Below are positions 1 through 8,986 of a DNA stretch of 32,954 nt, one piece after another. A program made the position numbers and the translations under genes. Each line of letters opens with the position of its first letter. Position 1 is the first letter of the stretch. Location: positions 3,652 to 36,605 of the forward strand of contig JAECRA010000042.1 in NCBI GenBank assembly GCA_015999985.1, given 5' to 3'. The notes beneath the pieces were generated by a model. It saw nothing but the letters and a program-made list of their open reading frames with translations. It was not told the DNA's origin and made no database searches. Origin of the DNA: Comamonadaceae bacterium. GTDB lineage: Bacteria > Pseudomonadota > Gammaproteobacteria > Burkholderiales > Burkholderiaceae_C.

Positions 1-141
1 CCCCCTCGGGGGGCAGCGGACCATGCGCCAGCAGGGGAGCGTGGGGGTTATTTTTATTGCTGGGCCGCTCCCAAAACAAAAACCCACCCCCTCGGGGGGC
101 AGCGGACCATGCGCCAGCAGGGGAGCGTGGGGGTTATTTTT
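1..141. repeat. Paired intergenic repeat, locus A
   Basis: Bases 1-55 and 87-141 are identical over 55 bp, giving a direct repeat with an 86-bp period. Each copy starts with a small C5TCG6 hairpin (ccccctcgggggg) and ends with gtgggggttattttt. Between them lies a linker with a GGGCCGC motif. Reverse-complemented, the unit resembles the repeats at 11861-12051 and 30558-30725, sharing CCCCCACGCT and GTCCGCTGCC, but its middle differs. The pair lies directly upstream of gspL. An open frame runs through it into gspL, but that reading is repeat DNA and not part of the protein. The function is unknown; terminator-like or mobile intergenic repeat are the likely options. Confidence 0.8.
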
Positions 142-202
142 CACCTCAAATGGAACGCCTGGCTTTCTCCTTCACACTAAGCCCATAGAATTACCCGCGC
201 TC

Positions 203-1423
203 ATGAGCCTGCTTCTCATTTCCCTGCCCGCCGGCCCGCCCGGCAACTATGACTTCGCCACCTCGCGCGACGGCCAAGGCCTGGACGCGCACGGAAGCGC
301 CACGGCTGGCCTGCTGCCTCCTGCTGGCCGAGGCGTGGAAGTCGTGGCCATGGTGCCGCCGGCTTTGCTTTCATGGCACCGTGTCCAATTGCCCAAGGGT
401 ATCGGGCCTGGGTCCCCGCGCTTGCGGGCCACCCTGGCCGGCCTGCTTGAAGAGCATCTGCTGGATGATGCGGACCAACTGCACTTCTCTCTTGAGCCTG
501 GTGCAGGTGGCGCGAGTTCTGCCTGGGTAGCGGTGTGCAACCGCCCATGGCTCAGCGCCCACATGCAAGCGCTTGATGCGGCCGGCCGTACAGTCAACCG
601 CATCGTCCCCGAACTGAGCCCGCGCACGGGGCCGCTGCGCCTTATCGTTGCAGGGGTGCCGGAACGCGCCCAGTTGCTGATCAGCGGCGATGCCGTACCT
701 GGCGGCGTCCAGGCTTTACCACTGGGACCGGGATCGCTGTCCTTGTTGCCCCAGCCTGCCGACAATGAGGCAGACGAGACCGAACTGCTCACTGAGCCGG
801 CCGTCGCCGCACTCGCAGAGCAGACTTTGGGGCGGCAGGTCACCATCCAGCAGGCACCAGAGCGCATGCTGGCAGCCACGCGCTCTTCTTGGGACCTTGC
901 TCAGTTTGATTTTTCGCAGGGAGGCCGCGCCCGTGCGGCCAAACGCGCGGGCGCCGTTTGGCGTGATCTGATCTACGCCCCGGCCTGGCGCCCAGCACGC
1001 TGGGGCGTGGCCTTGTTGTTATTGGCCCAAATCGTAGGCATCAACTGGCTGGCCTGGCAAACGCGTGCAGACCTGGCGGCGCGGCGCTCGCAAATAGACA
1101 CCGCTCTCACGCAGACCTTCCCACAAGTCAAGGTCGTCGTGGATGCGCCTGTTCAGATGGCGCGTGAAGTGGCTGCGTTGCGGCAGGCGTCCGGTGCGTT
1201 TTCTTCACGTGACCTTGAACCAGCCTTGAGCGCCTTCGCCCTTGTAGCGCCCGCGGGCTCTGCTCCATCAGCGATTGAATTTGCTGCCGGCGAATTGCGC
1301 GCACGCGGCGTGCAGATGGAGGCCAGTGCGCTGTCCGAGGCCAATCAGAAGCTGCGCCCGCTAGGCTATCAAATGCAGACCGAAACCAACGCCGTGGTGC
1401 TGAGACCGGAGGGTGCACCATGA
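203..1423 (+). CDS. gspL: Type II secretion inner-membrane protein GspL
   Basis: GspL is the bitopic platform protein whose cytoplasmic domain holds the GspE ATPase at the inner membrane and whose periplasmic domain contacts GspM. The 406-residue product has a cytoplasmic N-terminal region (about 1-260), one hydrophobic segment at about 266-286 (WGVALLLLAQIVGINWL), and a periplasmic ferredoxin-like C-terminus. The ATG at 203 (MSLLLISLP) is chosen because the frame upstream runs through the direct repeat at 1-141. No strong ribosome site is seen in front of it. The stop overlaps the gspM start (ATGA), indicating translational coupling. Identification rests on the domain layout and the gspMNDE order that follows, since GspL sequences are weakly conserved. 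Confidence 0.85.
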   Translation: MSLLLISLPAGPPGNYDFATSRDGQGLDAHGSATAGLLPPAGRGVEVVAMVPPALLSWHRVQLPKGIGPGSPRLRATLAGLLEEHLLDDADQLHFSLEPGAGGASSAWVAVCNRPWLSAHMQALDAAGRTVNRIVPELSPRTGPLRLIVAGVPERAQLLISGDAVPGGVQALPLGPGSLSLLPQPADNEADETELLTEPAVAALAEQTLGRQVTIQQAPERMLAATRSSWDLAQFDFSQGGRARAAKRAGAVWRDLIYAPAWRPARWGVALLLLAQIVGINWLAWQTRADLAARRSQIDTALTQTFPQVKVVVDAPVQMAREVAALRQASGAFSSRDLEPALSAFALVAPAGSAPSAIEFAAGELRARGVQMEASALSEANQKLRPLGYQMQTETNAVVLRPEGAP

Positions 1424-1941
1424 AAAACCCCACGAACTCCTCGGCTTCGAGCAGCCGTGTGACAGCCGCTTGGGCCGCCCTGGATGCTCGCGAAAAGCGC
1501 CTGGTTAGCGGAGCTGGGGTGGTGGTGGTGCTGGCGCTGCTTTGGTGGTTGGCATTGGCTCCTGCGTTGAGCACCTTGCGTGCAGCAGGCCTGCAGCGAC
1601 AGGCGCTTGAAATGCAGGCACAGCAGATGCAACGCCTTCAGGCCGAAGCCGAAACTCTCAAGGCGCTGCCCAAATTGGGCCAGAGTGATGCTTTGCGAGC
1701 ACTGGAAACTGCGGTTCGGCAACGTCTGGGCAATGGCGGGCAGCTCAACGTCGTTGGAGACCGTGCCAACATCACTTTGAAAGACGTTCCTGCCGCCGCA
1801 CTGGCTGAGTACCTTGCCGATGCCCGAGCCAACGCACGCGCAGCGCCCGTGGAAGCACGCCTGTCACGCGCGCCTGGCGCCGCTCCGGGCACCCCGGCAC
1901 GCTGGAACGGCACGCTGTCTCTGAGCCTTCCTCAACCATGA
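1420..1941 (+). CDS. gspM: Type II secretion inner-membrane protein GspM
   Basis: GspM partners GspL in the inner-membrane platform of the type II secretion system. The 173-residue protein has a short cytoplasmic N-terminus (AWAALDAREKRLV, a typical GspM start region), one transmembrane helix at about 29-48, then a coiled, Gln/Ala-rich periplasmic stretch (about 52-85) and a small C-terminal ferredoxin-like domain. Both ends overlap neighbours by four bases (ATGA with gspL and with gspN), so the three genes form one translationally coupled unit. Sequence conservation in this family is low; the call relies on topology, length and position. Confidence 0.85.
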   Translation: MKNPTNSSASSSRVTAAWAALDAREKRLVSGAGVVVVLALLWWLALAPALSTLRAAGLQRQALEMQAQQMQRLQAEAETLKALPKLGQSDALRALETAVRQRLGNGGQLNVVGDRANITLKDVPAAALAEYLADARANARAAPVEARLSRAPGAAPGTPARWNGTLSLSLPQP

Positions 1942-2762
1942 AAGCGCTCCCTTTCAAGGCGATGAAACGCACCACCTCAGGCGCCTCGCAGGAGCGGGCG
2001 CCCTGGAAATGGGCGCTGGCCGGTGCCTTGGTTGCATTGGTCGCCGTATTGATTCTGGCTGCGCCGGCGCGCTGGCTGGCTTCAGCGGTTGCGCGTGGCA
2101 CCGGTGGAGTTGTTCAGCTATTGGATTCACAAGGCAGCGTGTGGTCGGGCTCGGCCCGGCTGGCGCTGACTGGAGGAGCGGGAAGCCAGGGAAGCACGGC
2201 GCTACCCGGAAGAATTCACTGGAAACTGAGACCTGCAGGACTGGGTGTGCGCGCGCACCTCACGGCCGACTGTTGCACACCTGGCGCACCGCTTGACCTG
2301 CGCGTGACCCCCCGATGGAATGGAGCCCGCCTGAATGTGGCCAACGGACAATCATCCTGGCCTGCTGCTGTGCTCACGGGTCTGGGAACGCCCTGGAACA
2401 CCATTCAACCCCAAGGGGAGCTGTCCCTGTCCACTCGTGAGCTTTCAGTAGAATGGCTGGATGGCCGAGTGGTCATGGGAGGCATCGCGGAATTCACTGC
2501 CCGCCAAATGTCTTCGCGCTTATCGACTCTGCAACCTCTGGGCTCCTATCGCATGACGCTCACTGGCGGAGACTCCCCTTCGCTCGATCTTTCCACGCTC
2601 GAAGGCGCCCTCCGTCTGGCGGGCAAGGGCCAGTGGGTCGGTTCACGCCTGCGTTTTTCCGGTGAGGCCAGCGCAGCCCCGGGCATGGAGGCCCAACTGG
2701 CCAATCTGCTCAACATCATCGGCCGCCGCCAAGGTGAGCGCGCCATCATTTCGCTCGGCTAA
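1938..2762 (+). CDS. gspN: Type II secretion protein GspN
   Basis: GspN is an accessory type II secretion protein found in a subset of systems, anchored in the inner membrane with a large periplasmic beta-rich part. The 274-residue product has a basic N-terminus, a hydrophobic segment at about 24-42 and a following region (ARGTGGVVQLLDSQGSVWSG) typical of GspN. The rest is Gly/Ser/Leu-rich, as expected for beta strands. It starts inside gspM (ATGA) and ends 17 bases before gspD, so it belongs to the same operon. Its exact role is not well defined in the family. Confidence 0.85.
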   Translation: MKALPFKAMKRTTSGASQERAPWKWALAGALVALVAVLILAAPARWLASAVARGTGGVVQLLDSQGSVWSGSARLALTGGAGSQGSTALPGRIHWKLRPAGLGVRAHLTADCCTPGAPLDLRVTPRWNGARLNVANGQSSWPAAVLTGLGTPWNTIQPQGELSLSTRELSVEWLDGRVVMGGIAEFTARQMSSRLSTLQPLGSYRMTLTGGDSPSLDLSTLEGALRLAGKGQWVGSRLRFSGEASAAPGMEAQLANLLNIIGRRQGERAIISLG

Positions 2763-2779
2763 GCAGAGACTACGACCGC

Positions 2780-5215
2780 ATGAGATCTTTATCTTCCAGG
2801 ATGTGTCACCCAGCAACGTCCGGCCATTTCGCCCTGCAAATGCTGGCAAGGAACCGCGTTGCCATAGCGGTCCTGACGCTCTGCGCAATCTCCGTGATTC
2901 CCAGCTTGTCTTTCGCGCAAGAAGGCACCAGAGCCGCACGCGCAGGCGAAGTTACGCTGGATTTTGCAGGCGCAGAGATTGATGCCGTGGCGCGCACCAT
3001 GGCTACCATCAGCGGACGCAACGTGGTGGTGGATCCACGCGTCAAGGGCACGATGACGCTGACATCCACCGCGCCAGTGAATGCGGCGCAAGCGTTGCGC
3101 CTGTTTCAAACCCAGTTGAGAACACAGGGGTTCGCACTGGTGGAGAGCAATGGCATCTACCTTGTGATTCCAGAATCTGAAGCCAAGCTGCAGGGCGGCA
3201 GCGTATCCGCAGGGGACAGGCCAGCGGGCGGCGGGCAGATTCAGACGCAGATATTCCGCCTGACGCATGAGAACGCCAACAACCTGGTGCCGGTCCTGCG
3301 CCCGCTCATCAGCCCCAACAACACGATCAACGTCAATGCCGGCACCAATTCGCTGATCATCACCGACTACGGAGACAATCTGCAGCGCCTGGCGCGCATC
3401 ATTTCCAGTCTGGATGTGGCGCAGGCCACGGGCGTCGAAATCGTGCGGCTCAAGAACGCCCTGGCGTCCGACCTGGCGCCCCTGGTGTCCAAACTGCTGG
3501 AGACTGGCGGCAGTACCGGCGGCGCGGCGGTGCCCGCTGCCACGCCAGGCCTGCCAGGGCAGCCCGCAGCAGCCAACAGTGCAGCAGCTTCCGCCGAGGG
3601 TGGTTACCGCACCACGCTGATCCCCGAGCCCCGCAGCAACGCCGTCATCATCCGCGCAGGCAATGCAGCTCGTCTGGCACAGGCCAAAGCGCTCATTGAG
3701 CAGCTAGACCAGCCTGCCGCTTCTCGCACGGACGGCTCTGCTGGAAACATCCACGTGGTGTATCTGAAGAACAGCGACGCCACCAAACTCGCCGTCACGC
3801 TGCGTGCCGCATTGGCAGCTCTGCCGGGCCAGTCCAATACGCCGGGCTCGAACTCAAGCGGCGGCGGTGCGCCATCTGGTGGATTGAGCAATATCTCCCA
3901 GGCGCAGGCGGTCAACACCAATCAGAGCGGCTCTTCGTCCAGTGGCGGCATGAGCGGCATGAACAGCGGCCCCAGCATCAACGCCGCCGGCAATAATCAA
4001 CCGTCTACCGGCGGGCAAATCCAGGCGGATCCCTCCACCAACTCGTTGATCATCAGCGCTCCGGAGCCGGTCTACCGCGAACTACGGGCTGTCATTGACA
4101 AGCTGGATCAACGGCGGGCACAGGTTTTCGTGGAAAGCCTGATTGCCGAGGTGCGAGCCGACAAGGCAGCCGAGCTCGGTGTGCAGTGGCAAGCCTTGCT
4201 GGGTGGTGCGGGCATCGTAGGTACCAATTTCTCCACTGCCAGCGCTGGCGGCGGGGCAGCCGCGACCAATATCGTCGACCTGGGCGTGGCAGCACTCACG
4301 TATAGAAATAGCACTTCAACCTCAACCACTACTCCGACTATCCGTCCGGGCAAAGGGTTCAATTTGTTGGCCGGTTCCAGTAACCTGGCCGTGCTAGCCA
4401 ATTTCCTCCAATCCACAGGCACTGGCAACGTCCTGTCCACGCCCACCTTGCTGACTTTGGACAACGAAGAAGCCAAGATCATCGTTGGCCAGAACGTGCC
4501 CTTTGTCACCGGCAGCTTCACCAACACGGGAAGCGGCAGCGGCAGCACCTCGGTCAACCCATTTCAGACCTACGAACGCAAGGACGTGGGTCTGACATTG
4601 CGCGTGCGGCCCCAGATAAGTGAAGACGGCACCATCAAGATGGTGATCTATCAGGAAGTATCTGATGTGGTAGCCGGCACCGGCGGCAGTGCCAATGGGC
4701 CTACCACCAACAAGCGCGCCATCGAATCCAGCGTGCTGGTCAACGATGGCTCCGTGGTTGTGCTGGGCGGCCTGCTGGAAGACAAGTTCGCCCGCAACGA
4801 AGACAAGGTTCCCGTGCTTGGCGATTTACCGCTGCTGGGTAACCTCTTCAAATCACAAAGCCGCTACGCCGTAAAAACCAATTTGATGGTGTTCCTGCGT
4901 CCTGTGATCGTGCGGGACGCCGCCGCCACCGAGAGCTACTCGCTCGACCGCTACGACTACATGCGACGCGCGCAGCAGGGCAACCAGCCTCCAGCCAGCG
5001 TAGTGGAGCACGCTAACCAGGCCCCCGTGATGCCCTTCGTCATCCCTGACAACCCGGAAGCCTGGAGACGCCCTGCCCCTCCCCCTCCGATGATCGAGGG
5101 CCCCGCCAGCGGAGAGAACCACTATTTGAGCCGCCCATCCGCTCCTGTGAATAACTTCCCGGCCAGCGGAGAGGGTCACTATTTAGGCGGCGCGAGCGAG
5201 CGCCCCTTCAACTAA
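2780..5215 (+). CDS. gspD: Type II secretion system secretin GspD
   Basis: GspD forms the multimeric outer-membrane channel of the type II secretion system. The 811-residue protein begins with a long n-region and hydrophobic core, with a probable signal peptidase cut after SFA at residue 46. N0 spans about 57-135 (VTLDFAGAEIDAVARTM), N1 about 155-212, N2 about 217-312 and N3 about 325-443, the last two carrying long Gly/Ser/Ala-rich inserts. The secretin domain runs from about 447 to 712 and includes VLSTPTLLTLDNEEAKIIVG and VPVLGDLPLLGNLFKS. The C-terminal tail (about 713-811) is Pro-rich and holds two copies of PASGE-x-HYL. No strong ribosome site precedes the ATG at 2780; an internal ATG at 2840 would still leave a usable signal peptide. 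Confidence 0.95.
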   Translation: MRSLSSRMCHPATSGHFALQMLARNRVAIAVLTLCAISVIPSLSFAQEGTRAARAGEVTLDFAGAEIDAVARTMATISGRNVVVDPRVKGTMTLTSTAPVNAAQALRLFQTQLRTQGFALVESNGIYLVIPESEAKLQGGSVSAGDRPAGGGQIQTQIFRLTHENANNLVPVLRPLISPNNTINVNAGTNSLIITDYGDNLQRLARIISSLDVAQATGVEIVRLKNALASDLAPLVSKLLETGGSTGGAAVPAATPGLPGQPAAANSAAASAEGGYRTTLIPEPRSNAVIIRAGNAARLAQAKALIEQLDQPAASRTDGSAGNIHVVYLKNSDATKLAVTLRAALAALPGQSNTPGSNSSGGGAPSGGLSNISQAQAVNTNQSGSSSSGGMSGMNSGPSINAAGNNQPSTGGQIQADPSTNSLIISAPEPVYRELRAVIDKLDQRRAQVFVESLIAEVRADKAAELGVQWQALLGGAGIVGTNFSTASAGGGAAATNIVDLGVAALTYRNSTSTSTTTPTIRPGKGFNLLAGSSNLAVLANFLQSTGTGNVLSTPTLLTLDNEEAKIIVGQNVPFVTGSFTNTGSGSGSTSVNPFQTYERKDVGLTLRVRPQISEDGTIKMVIYQEVSDVVAGTGGSANGPTTNKRAIESSVLVNDGSVVVLGGLLEDKFARNEDKVPVLGDLPLLGNLFKSQSRYAVKTNLMVFLRPVIVRDAAATESYSLDRYDYMRRAQQGNQPPASVVEHANQAPVMPFVIPDNPEAWRRPAPPPPMIEGPASGENHYLSRPSAPVNNFPASGEGHYLGGASERPFN

Positions 5216-5233
5216 TCTAAAGGCTCAAGGCGC

Positions 5234-6634
5234 ATGCGCTATCTGCTGCCCTATGCTTTCGCCCGTTCGGCCAGCCTGCTGCTGGAAGATGACGGACAAA
5301 GCCTCACCTTGTGGCACAACGGCCGTCCAGACCCTGCCGCGCTGAGTGAAGTCATGCGCCGTTTCGGTACGGCCGAAGTGCCACTGGCGCTGCAAGAGTC
5401 CGATCCGCAGACGTTTGCGCAGCGCATCAGCACCGCTTATTCCGACAACGAGTCAAGCGCGGCAGCCGTGGTGAGCGAGGTCGAATCCGACGCCGATCTC
5501 TCACGCATCATGCAGGAGTTGCCGGCAGTGGAAGATCTGCTGGAGTCGGCAGACGATGCGCCCATCATCCGCATGCTCAATGCGTTGCTGACGCAAGCCG
5601 CGCGAGATGGCGCCAGCGACATCCATATAGAGGCTTATGAGCGCCATAGTGCTGTGCGCTTTCGAGTAGACGGCGCCTTGCGTGAGGTCGTCCGGCCGAA
5701 CCGCGCACTGCATGCAGCGCTGATCTCCCGCCTGAAGATCATGGCGGACCTGGACATTGCCGAAAAGCGGCTGCCCCAGGATGGGCGCATCAGCCTTCGA
5801 CTGGGTACCCGCGCCATTGACGTGCGCGTGTCCACCATCCCCAACGCTCATGGCGAGCGGGCAGTTCTGCGCTTGCTGGACAAATCCGAAAGCAAACTGA
5901 GCCTGGAAGCGGTGGGCATGCTGGGCGATGTACTGCATAAGTTCGAACGCCTGATTGCACAGCCGCACGGCATCATTTTGGTCACAGGCCCCACCGGTAG
6001 CGGCAAGACCACGACCTTGTACGCATCGCTTGCGCGACTGGACGCCACGCGCAACAACATCATGACGGTGGAAGACCCCATCGAATACGATCTTCCGGGG
6101 GTGGGTCAGACGCAGGTCAACTCCAAGATCGAGCTCAACTTCTCCCGCGCTCTGAGAGCCATCCTCAGGCAGGATCCGGACATTGTCATGATTGGAGAGA
6201 TTCGTGACATTGAAACCGCGCAAATCGCGATTCAAGCCTCACTGACCGGCCACCTGGTCCTGGCCACACTTCATACCAACGATGCGGCCAGTGCGGTCAC
6301 GCGCCTGACCGATATGGGGGTTGAGCCGTTCTTGCTCAGTTCGTCATTGCTCGGTGTATTGGCGCAGCGGCTGGTGCGAAAGTACTGCATTTCATGCCAC
6401 GGCGCAGGTTGCGACGCATGCGGGCAAACTGGGTACGCAGGCCGCACAGGGGTATTTGAATTGCTGGTGGTTGAAGACCAGATTCGCGCACAGATCCATA
6501 ACCGCGCTGCCGAGGCAGAGATCCGCACTACCGCGCTCTCACACGGCATGCAGCTAATGCGTGATGATGGTGATCGTCTGGTATCACGGGGCATCACAAG
6601 CCAGGAAGAAGTACTGCGGGTGACGCGGGACTGA
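5234..6634 (+). CDS. gspE: Type II secretion ATPase GspE
   Basis: GspE is the cytoplasmic hexameric ATPase that powers pseudopilus assembly and binds GspL. The 466-residue protein has an N-terminal GspL-binding region (1-100), then the N2 domain and the ATPase core: Walker A GPTGSGKT at 252-259, Asp box around VEDPIE at 279-284, Walker B DPDIVMIGE at 314-322 and His box TGHLVLATLHTND at 338-350. A zinc-type tetracysteine follows (C385, C388, C393, C396). Its two pairs are only four residues apart, far tighter than the roughly 29-residue gap known from Vibrio EpsE, which partly explains the short length. A weak AAGG lies before the start. It follows gspD by 18 bases; no gspF follows. Confidence 0.95.
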   Translation: MRYLLPYAFARSASLLLEDDGQSLTLWHNGRPDPAALSEVMRRFGTAEVPLALQESDPQTFAQRISTAYSDNESSAAAVVSEVESDADLSRIMQELPAVEDLLESADDAPIIRMLNALLTQAARDGASDIHIEAYERHSAVRFRVDGALREVVRPNRALHAALISRLKIMADLDIAEKRLPQDGRISLRLGTRAIDVRVSTIPNAHGERAVLRLLDKSESKLSLEAVGMLGDVLHKFERLIAQPHGIILVTGPTGSGKTTTLYASLARLDATRNNIMTVEDPIEYDLPGVGQTQVNSKIELNFSRALRAILRQDPDIVMIGEIRDIETAQIAIQASLTGHLVLATLHTNDAASAVTRLTDMGVEPFLLSSSLLGVLAQRLVRKYCISCHGAGCDACGQTGYAGRTGVFELLVVEDQIRAQIHNRAAEAEIRTTALSHGMQLMRDDGDRLVSRGITSQEEVLRVTRD

Positions 6635-6834
6635 GCTACCCCTCACCTAGAGGGATGGGAGAATGCCCGCTCAACTCAACTTTTTGAGCGGCACGTGCGG
6701 GAGATCCGCATGGCGCCGGGGCGGCAAATACACACTGAACTGAGCCCGACCTTCCGAGGCATTGGCCTACAAATGAGCTCCTGAGAACCGGGCAAAATGC
6801 ACTGATTCTTTTGAGAGCCGGACAGGCCTTGCTC
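6635..6834 (+). other. gspE-egtD intergenic region with hairpin
   Basis: This 200-base gap carries a perfect 8-bp stem, CCGCTCAA at 6667-6674 and TTGAGCGG at 6684-6691, with a nine-base loop. No uridine tract follows, so it is at best a weak transcription end for gspE or an mRNA-stabilising hairpin. The rest of the gap must hold the egtD promoter if egtD is transcribed separately, but I see no convincing -35/-10 pair. Confidence 0.4.
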
Positions 6835-7743
6835 ATGCAACACGAAGACATCATCCAGGGGTTGATGCAGCCAGTGGCTCAAATCTCCCCGAAGTATTTC
6901 TACGACCAGCTTGGCTCCAAACTGTTCGAGGCGATTACCAATCAGCCGGAGTACTACCCCACCCGAACGGAACGCATTTTGCTGGAGCAGCGCGCGCAAG
7001 ACATCAAGCACGCGATAGGAGATGCGCATACGGTGATAGAACCCGGCGCCGGTAACGGCGAGAAAGCCCAAATTCTTTGCCAGATACTGCAGCCTCAGTG
7101 CTTCGTGGGCGTGGATATCTCATCGGAAATCCTTCAGGAAGGTGTGGCGCGCCTGCGCCACGCAGACCCAAGCCTGGATGCGCGCGCGGTCGTTGCAGAC
7201 CTCACCAAGCGAGTGCAGCTTCCCGACGAGATTCCGATGCAGCGCAGATTGGTGTTCTATCCAGGCTCATCCATCGGTAATTTCGACCCCCCTCAGGCTC
7301 TGGAATGGCTGCGTCAAGCACGCGCCTGGATTGACACTACAGGAGGCCTGCTGATCGGAATTGATCTGCCCAAGGAGGTGGATGTTCTGGAGGCTGCCTA
7401 CGACGATGCAGATGGGATCACAGCGCGCTTCAACCGCAATATCCTCTCGCACGTCAACCGGCTGATCGGCAGTGACTTCGACCCTTCCGAATGGTCACAT
7501 CAGGCCTTCTTCAACCCCGCTGCATCTCGCATAGAAATGCACTTGCAGGCCGACGCATCGCAGAGCGTTCATTGGGAAGGAGGCGGCCGGGATTTTGCAC
7601 GTGGTGAACGTATTCATACCGAGAACAGCTACAAGTACCCGCTGCCTGTCTTCTCCAGCATGCTGCGTCAAGCCGGATTTGCGCGGGTGCAATCATGGAC
7701 CGATGAGCGGGGTTGGTACGCGCTCCTTTACGCACAGCCATGA
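6835..7743 (+). CDS. egtD: L-histidine N-alpha-methyltransferase EgtD
   Basis: EgtD transfers three methyl groups from S-adenosylmethionine to histidine to make hercynine, the first step of ergothioneine synthesis; it is cytoplasmic. The 302-residue protein shows the family pattern: the N-terminal SPKYFYDQLGSKLFEAI-type segment (18-34), the SAM-binding GAGNGEK (71-77), GSSIGNF (144-150), and near the end GERIHTENSYKY (257-268), which carries histidine-binding residues in known EgtD proteins. The length is close to the mycobacterial enzyme (about 320). A TTG at 6811 would add eight residues, but the ATG at 6835 has an ACAGG in front and is preferred. Its stop overlaps the egtB start (ATGA). 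Confidence 0.93.
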   Translation: MQHEDIIQGLMQPVAQISPKYFYDQLGSKLFEAITNQPEYYPTRTERILLEQRAQDIKHAIGDAHTVIEPGAGNGEKAQILCQILQPQCFVGVDISSEILQEGVARLRHADPSLDARAVVADLTKRVQLPDEIPMQRRLVFYPGSSIGNFDPPQALEWLRQARAWIDTTGGLLIGIDLPKEVDVLEAAYDDADGITARFNRNILSHVNRLIGSDFDPSEWSHQAFFNPAASRIEMHLQADASQSVHWEGGGRDFARGERIHTENSYKYPLPVFSSMLRQAGFARVQSWTDERGWYALLYAQP

Positions 7744-8954
7744 ATGCTCTGACACGCCAAATCGACAGCACCTTGCTCGATCACTACGATGCCGTGCGCT
7801 CCCACACGCGCGAGCTGGTGGCGCCGCTTTCCGCTGAGGATTGCTCCGCACAGTCAATGCCGGATGCAAGTCCCGCCAAATGGCATCTGGGCCACACGAC
7901 CTGGTTTTTCGAGACTTTCGTACTCGCGGCCCATGAGCAAAACTTCGCTCCCTTTCGGCCGGAGTTTCGCGTGTTGTTCAACTCCTACTACCACGCTATA
8001 GGTGAAAGGCACCCGCGTCCGCAGCGTGGCCTGCTGACCCGTCCTGGCCTTGACGAAGTCATGCAATACCGTACCCATGTCGACAACCGCATGCGGGCCT
8101 TGATCGCCCAGGCAGATCAAGCAGCGCCGTGGATGCCACTGGTGGTTCTTGGACTGCAGCATGAACAACAGCATCAGGAGTTGCTGCTGACCGACATCAA
8201 GCACCTGCTCTCCTGCAATCCCCTGTGGCCAGCGTATTCGGATCAGCGGGCACCTGCACCAACCAGCACGACACCAGAGTGGATGGCCTTCGAGGGCGGG
8301 CTGATCGAGGTAGGCCATCAAGGCACAGGCTTCGCGTTCGACAATGAGATTCCTCGCCACAAGGTTTACCTGACACCCTTCGAGCTGTCGTCACAGCTGG
8401 TCAGCAATGGTGAATACGCCAGGTTCATCGAAGCAGGCGGATATGAGGACTCCTCGCTATGGCTTGCAGAGGGATGGGATTGGCGTGCAAGCCATCACTT
8501 AAGTCACCCCATCTATTGGCAGCCACGTCCTGGCGGTGGTTGGGATGAGTTCACGTTGAGCGGTCGGCAAGCACTTAATTTGGCCAGGCCGGCCATTCAC
8601 CTGTCCTACTACGAGTCCGATGCCTATGCCCGATGGGCGGGCGCGAGGCTGCCTACCGAAGCGGAATGGGAACACGCGATGAGTTCAGGCATTCACCCTG
8701 CAAAGTGGGAGAGTGGCCAGTGGCTTGAACATGCTTGGCAATGGACTCAATCGTCCTACGCACCCTACCCGGGCTTTCGTATCGCCGAGGGGGCTGTGGG
8801 TGAGTACAACGGAAAATTCATGGTCAACCAGTACGTGCTTCGAGGAAGCTCCGTCGCCACGCCTGTCGGCCATACGCGCCTTACCTATCGCAATTTTTTC
8901 CCCGCCACCGCTCGGTGGCAGTTCAGCGGCATTCGCTTGGCACGACACGTCTGA
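7740..8954 (+). CDS. egtB: Ergothioneine biosynthesis sulfoxide synthase EgtB
   Basis: EgtB is a non-haem iron enzyme that uses oxygen to join hercynine to a cysteine-containing thiol, giving the sulfoxide intermediate of ergothioneine. The 404-residue protein has an N-terminal DinB-like helical domain with probable iron ligands in KWHLGHTTWFFE (H49/H52) and HEQQHQE (H141, H145), and a C-terminal formylglycine-generating-enzyme-like domain from about residue 180 (FEGGLIEVG) to the end (RWQFSGIRLARH). The ATG at 7740 overlaps the egtD stop and gives the usual family N-terminus. No egtA, egtC or egtE is nearby, so whether it uses gamma-glutamylcysteine or free cysteine cannot be told from the sequence. 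It converges on the gene at 8987 with a 32-base gap. Confidence 0.93.
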   Translation: MNALTRQIDSTLLDHYDAVRSHTRELVAPLSAEDCSAQSMPDASPAKWHLGHTTWFFETFVLAAHEQNFAPFRPEFRVLFNSYYHAIGERHPRPQRGLLTRPGLDEVMQYRTHVDNRMRALIAQADQAAPWMPLVVLGLQHEQQHQELLLTDIKHLLSCNPLWPAYSDQRAPAPTSTTPEWMAFEGGLIEVGHQGTGFAFDNEIPRHKVYLTPFELSSQLVSNGEYARFIEAGGYEDSSLWLAEGWDWRASHHLSHPIYWQPRPGGGWDEFTLSGRQALNLARPAIHLSYYESDAYARWAGARLPTEAEWEHAMSSGIHPAKWESGQWLEHAWQWTQSSYAPYPGFRIAEGAVGEYNGKFMVNQYVLRGSSVATPVGHTRLTYRNFFPATARWQFSGIRLARHV

Positions 8955-8986
8955 GCGGCTGTCGTCGCCAGGCAAGATTGAGGCCT

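Noticed and set aside
23..202. N-terminal extension of GspL
   Set aside because: The extra 60 codons lie in the direct-repeat DNA; the family start fits the ATG at 203.
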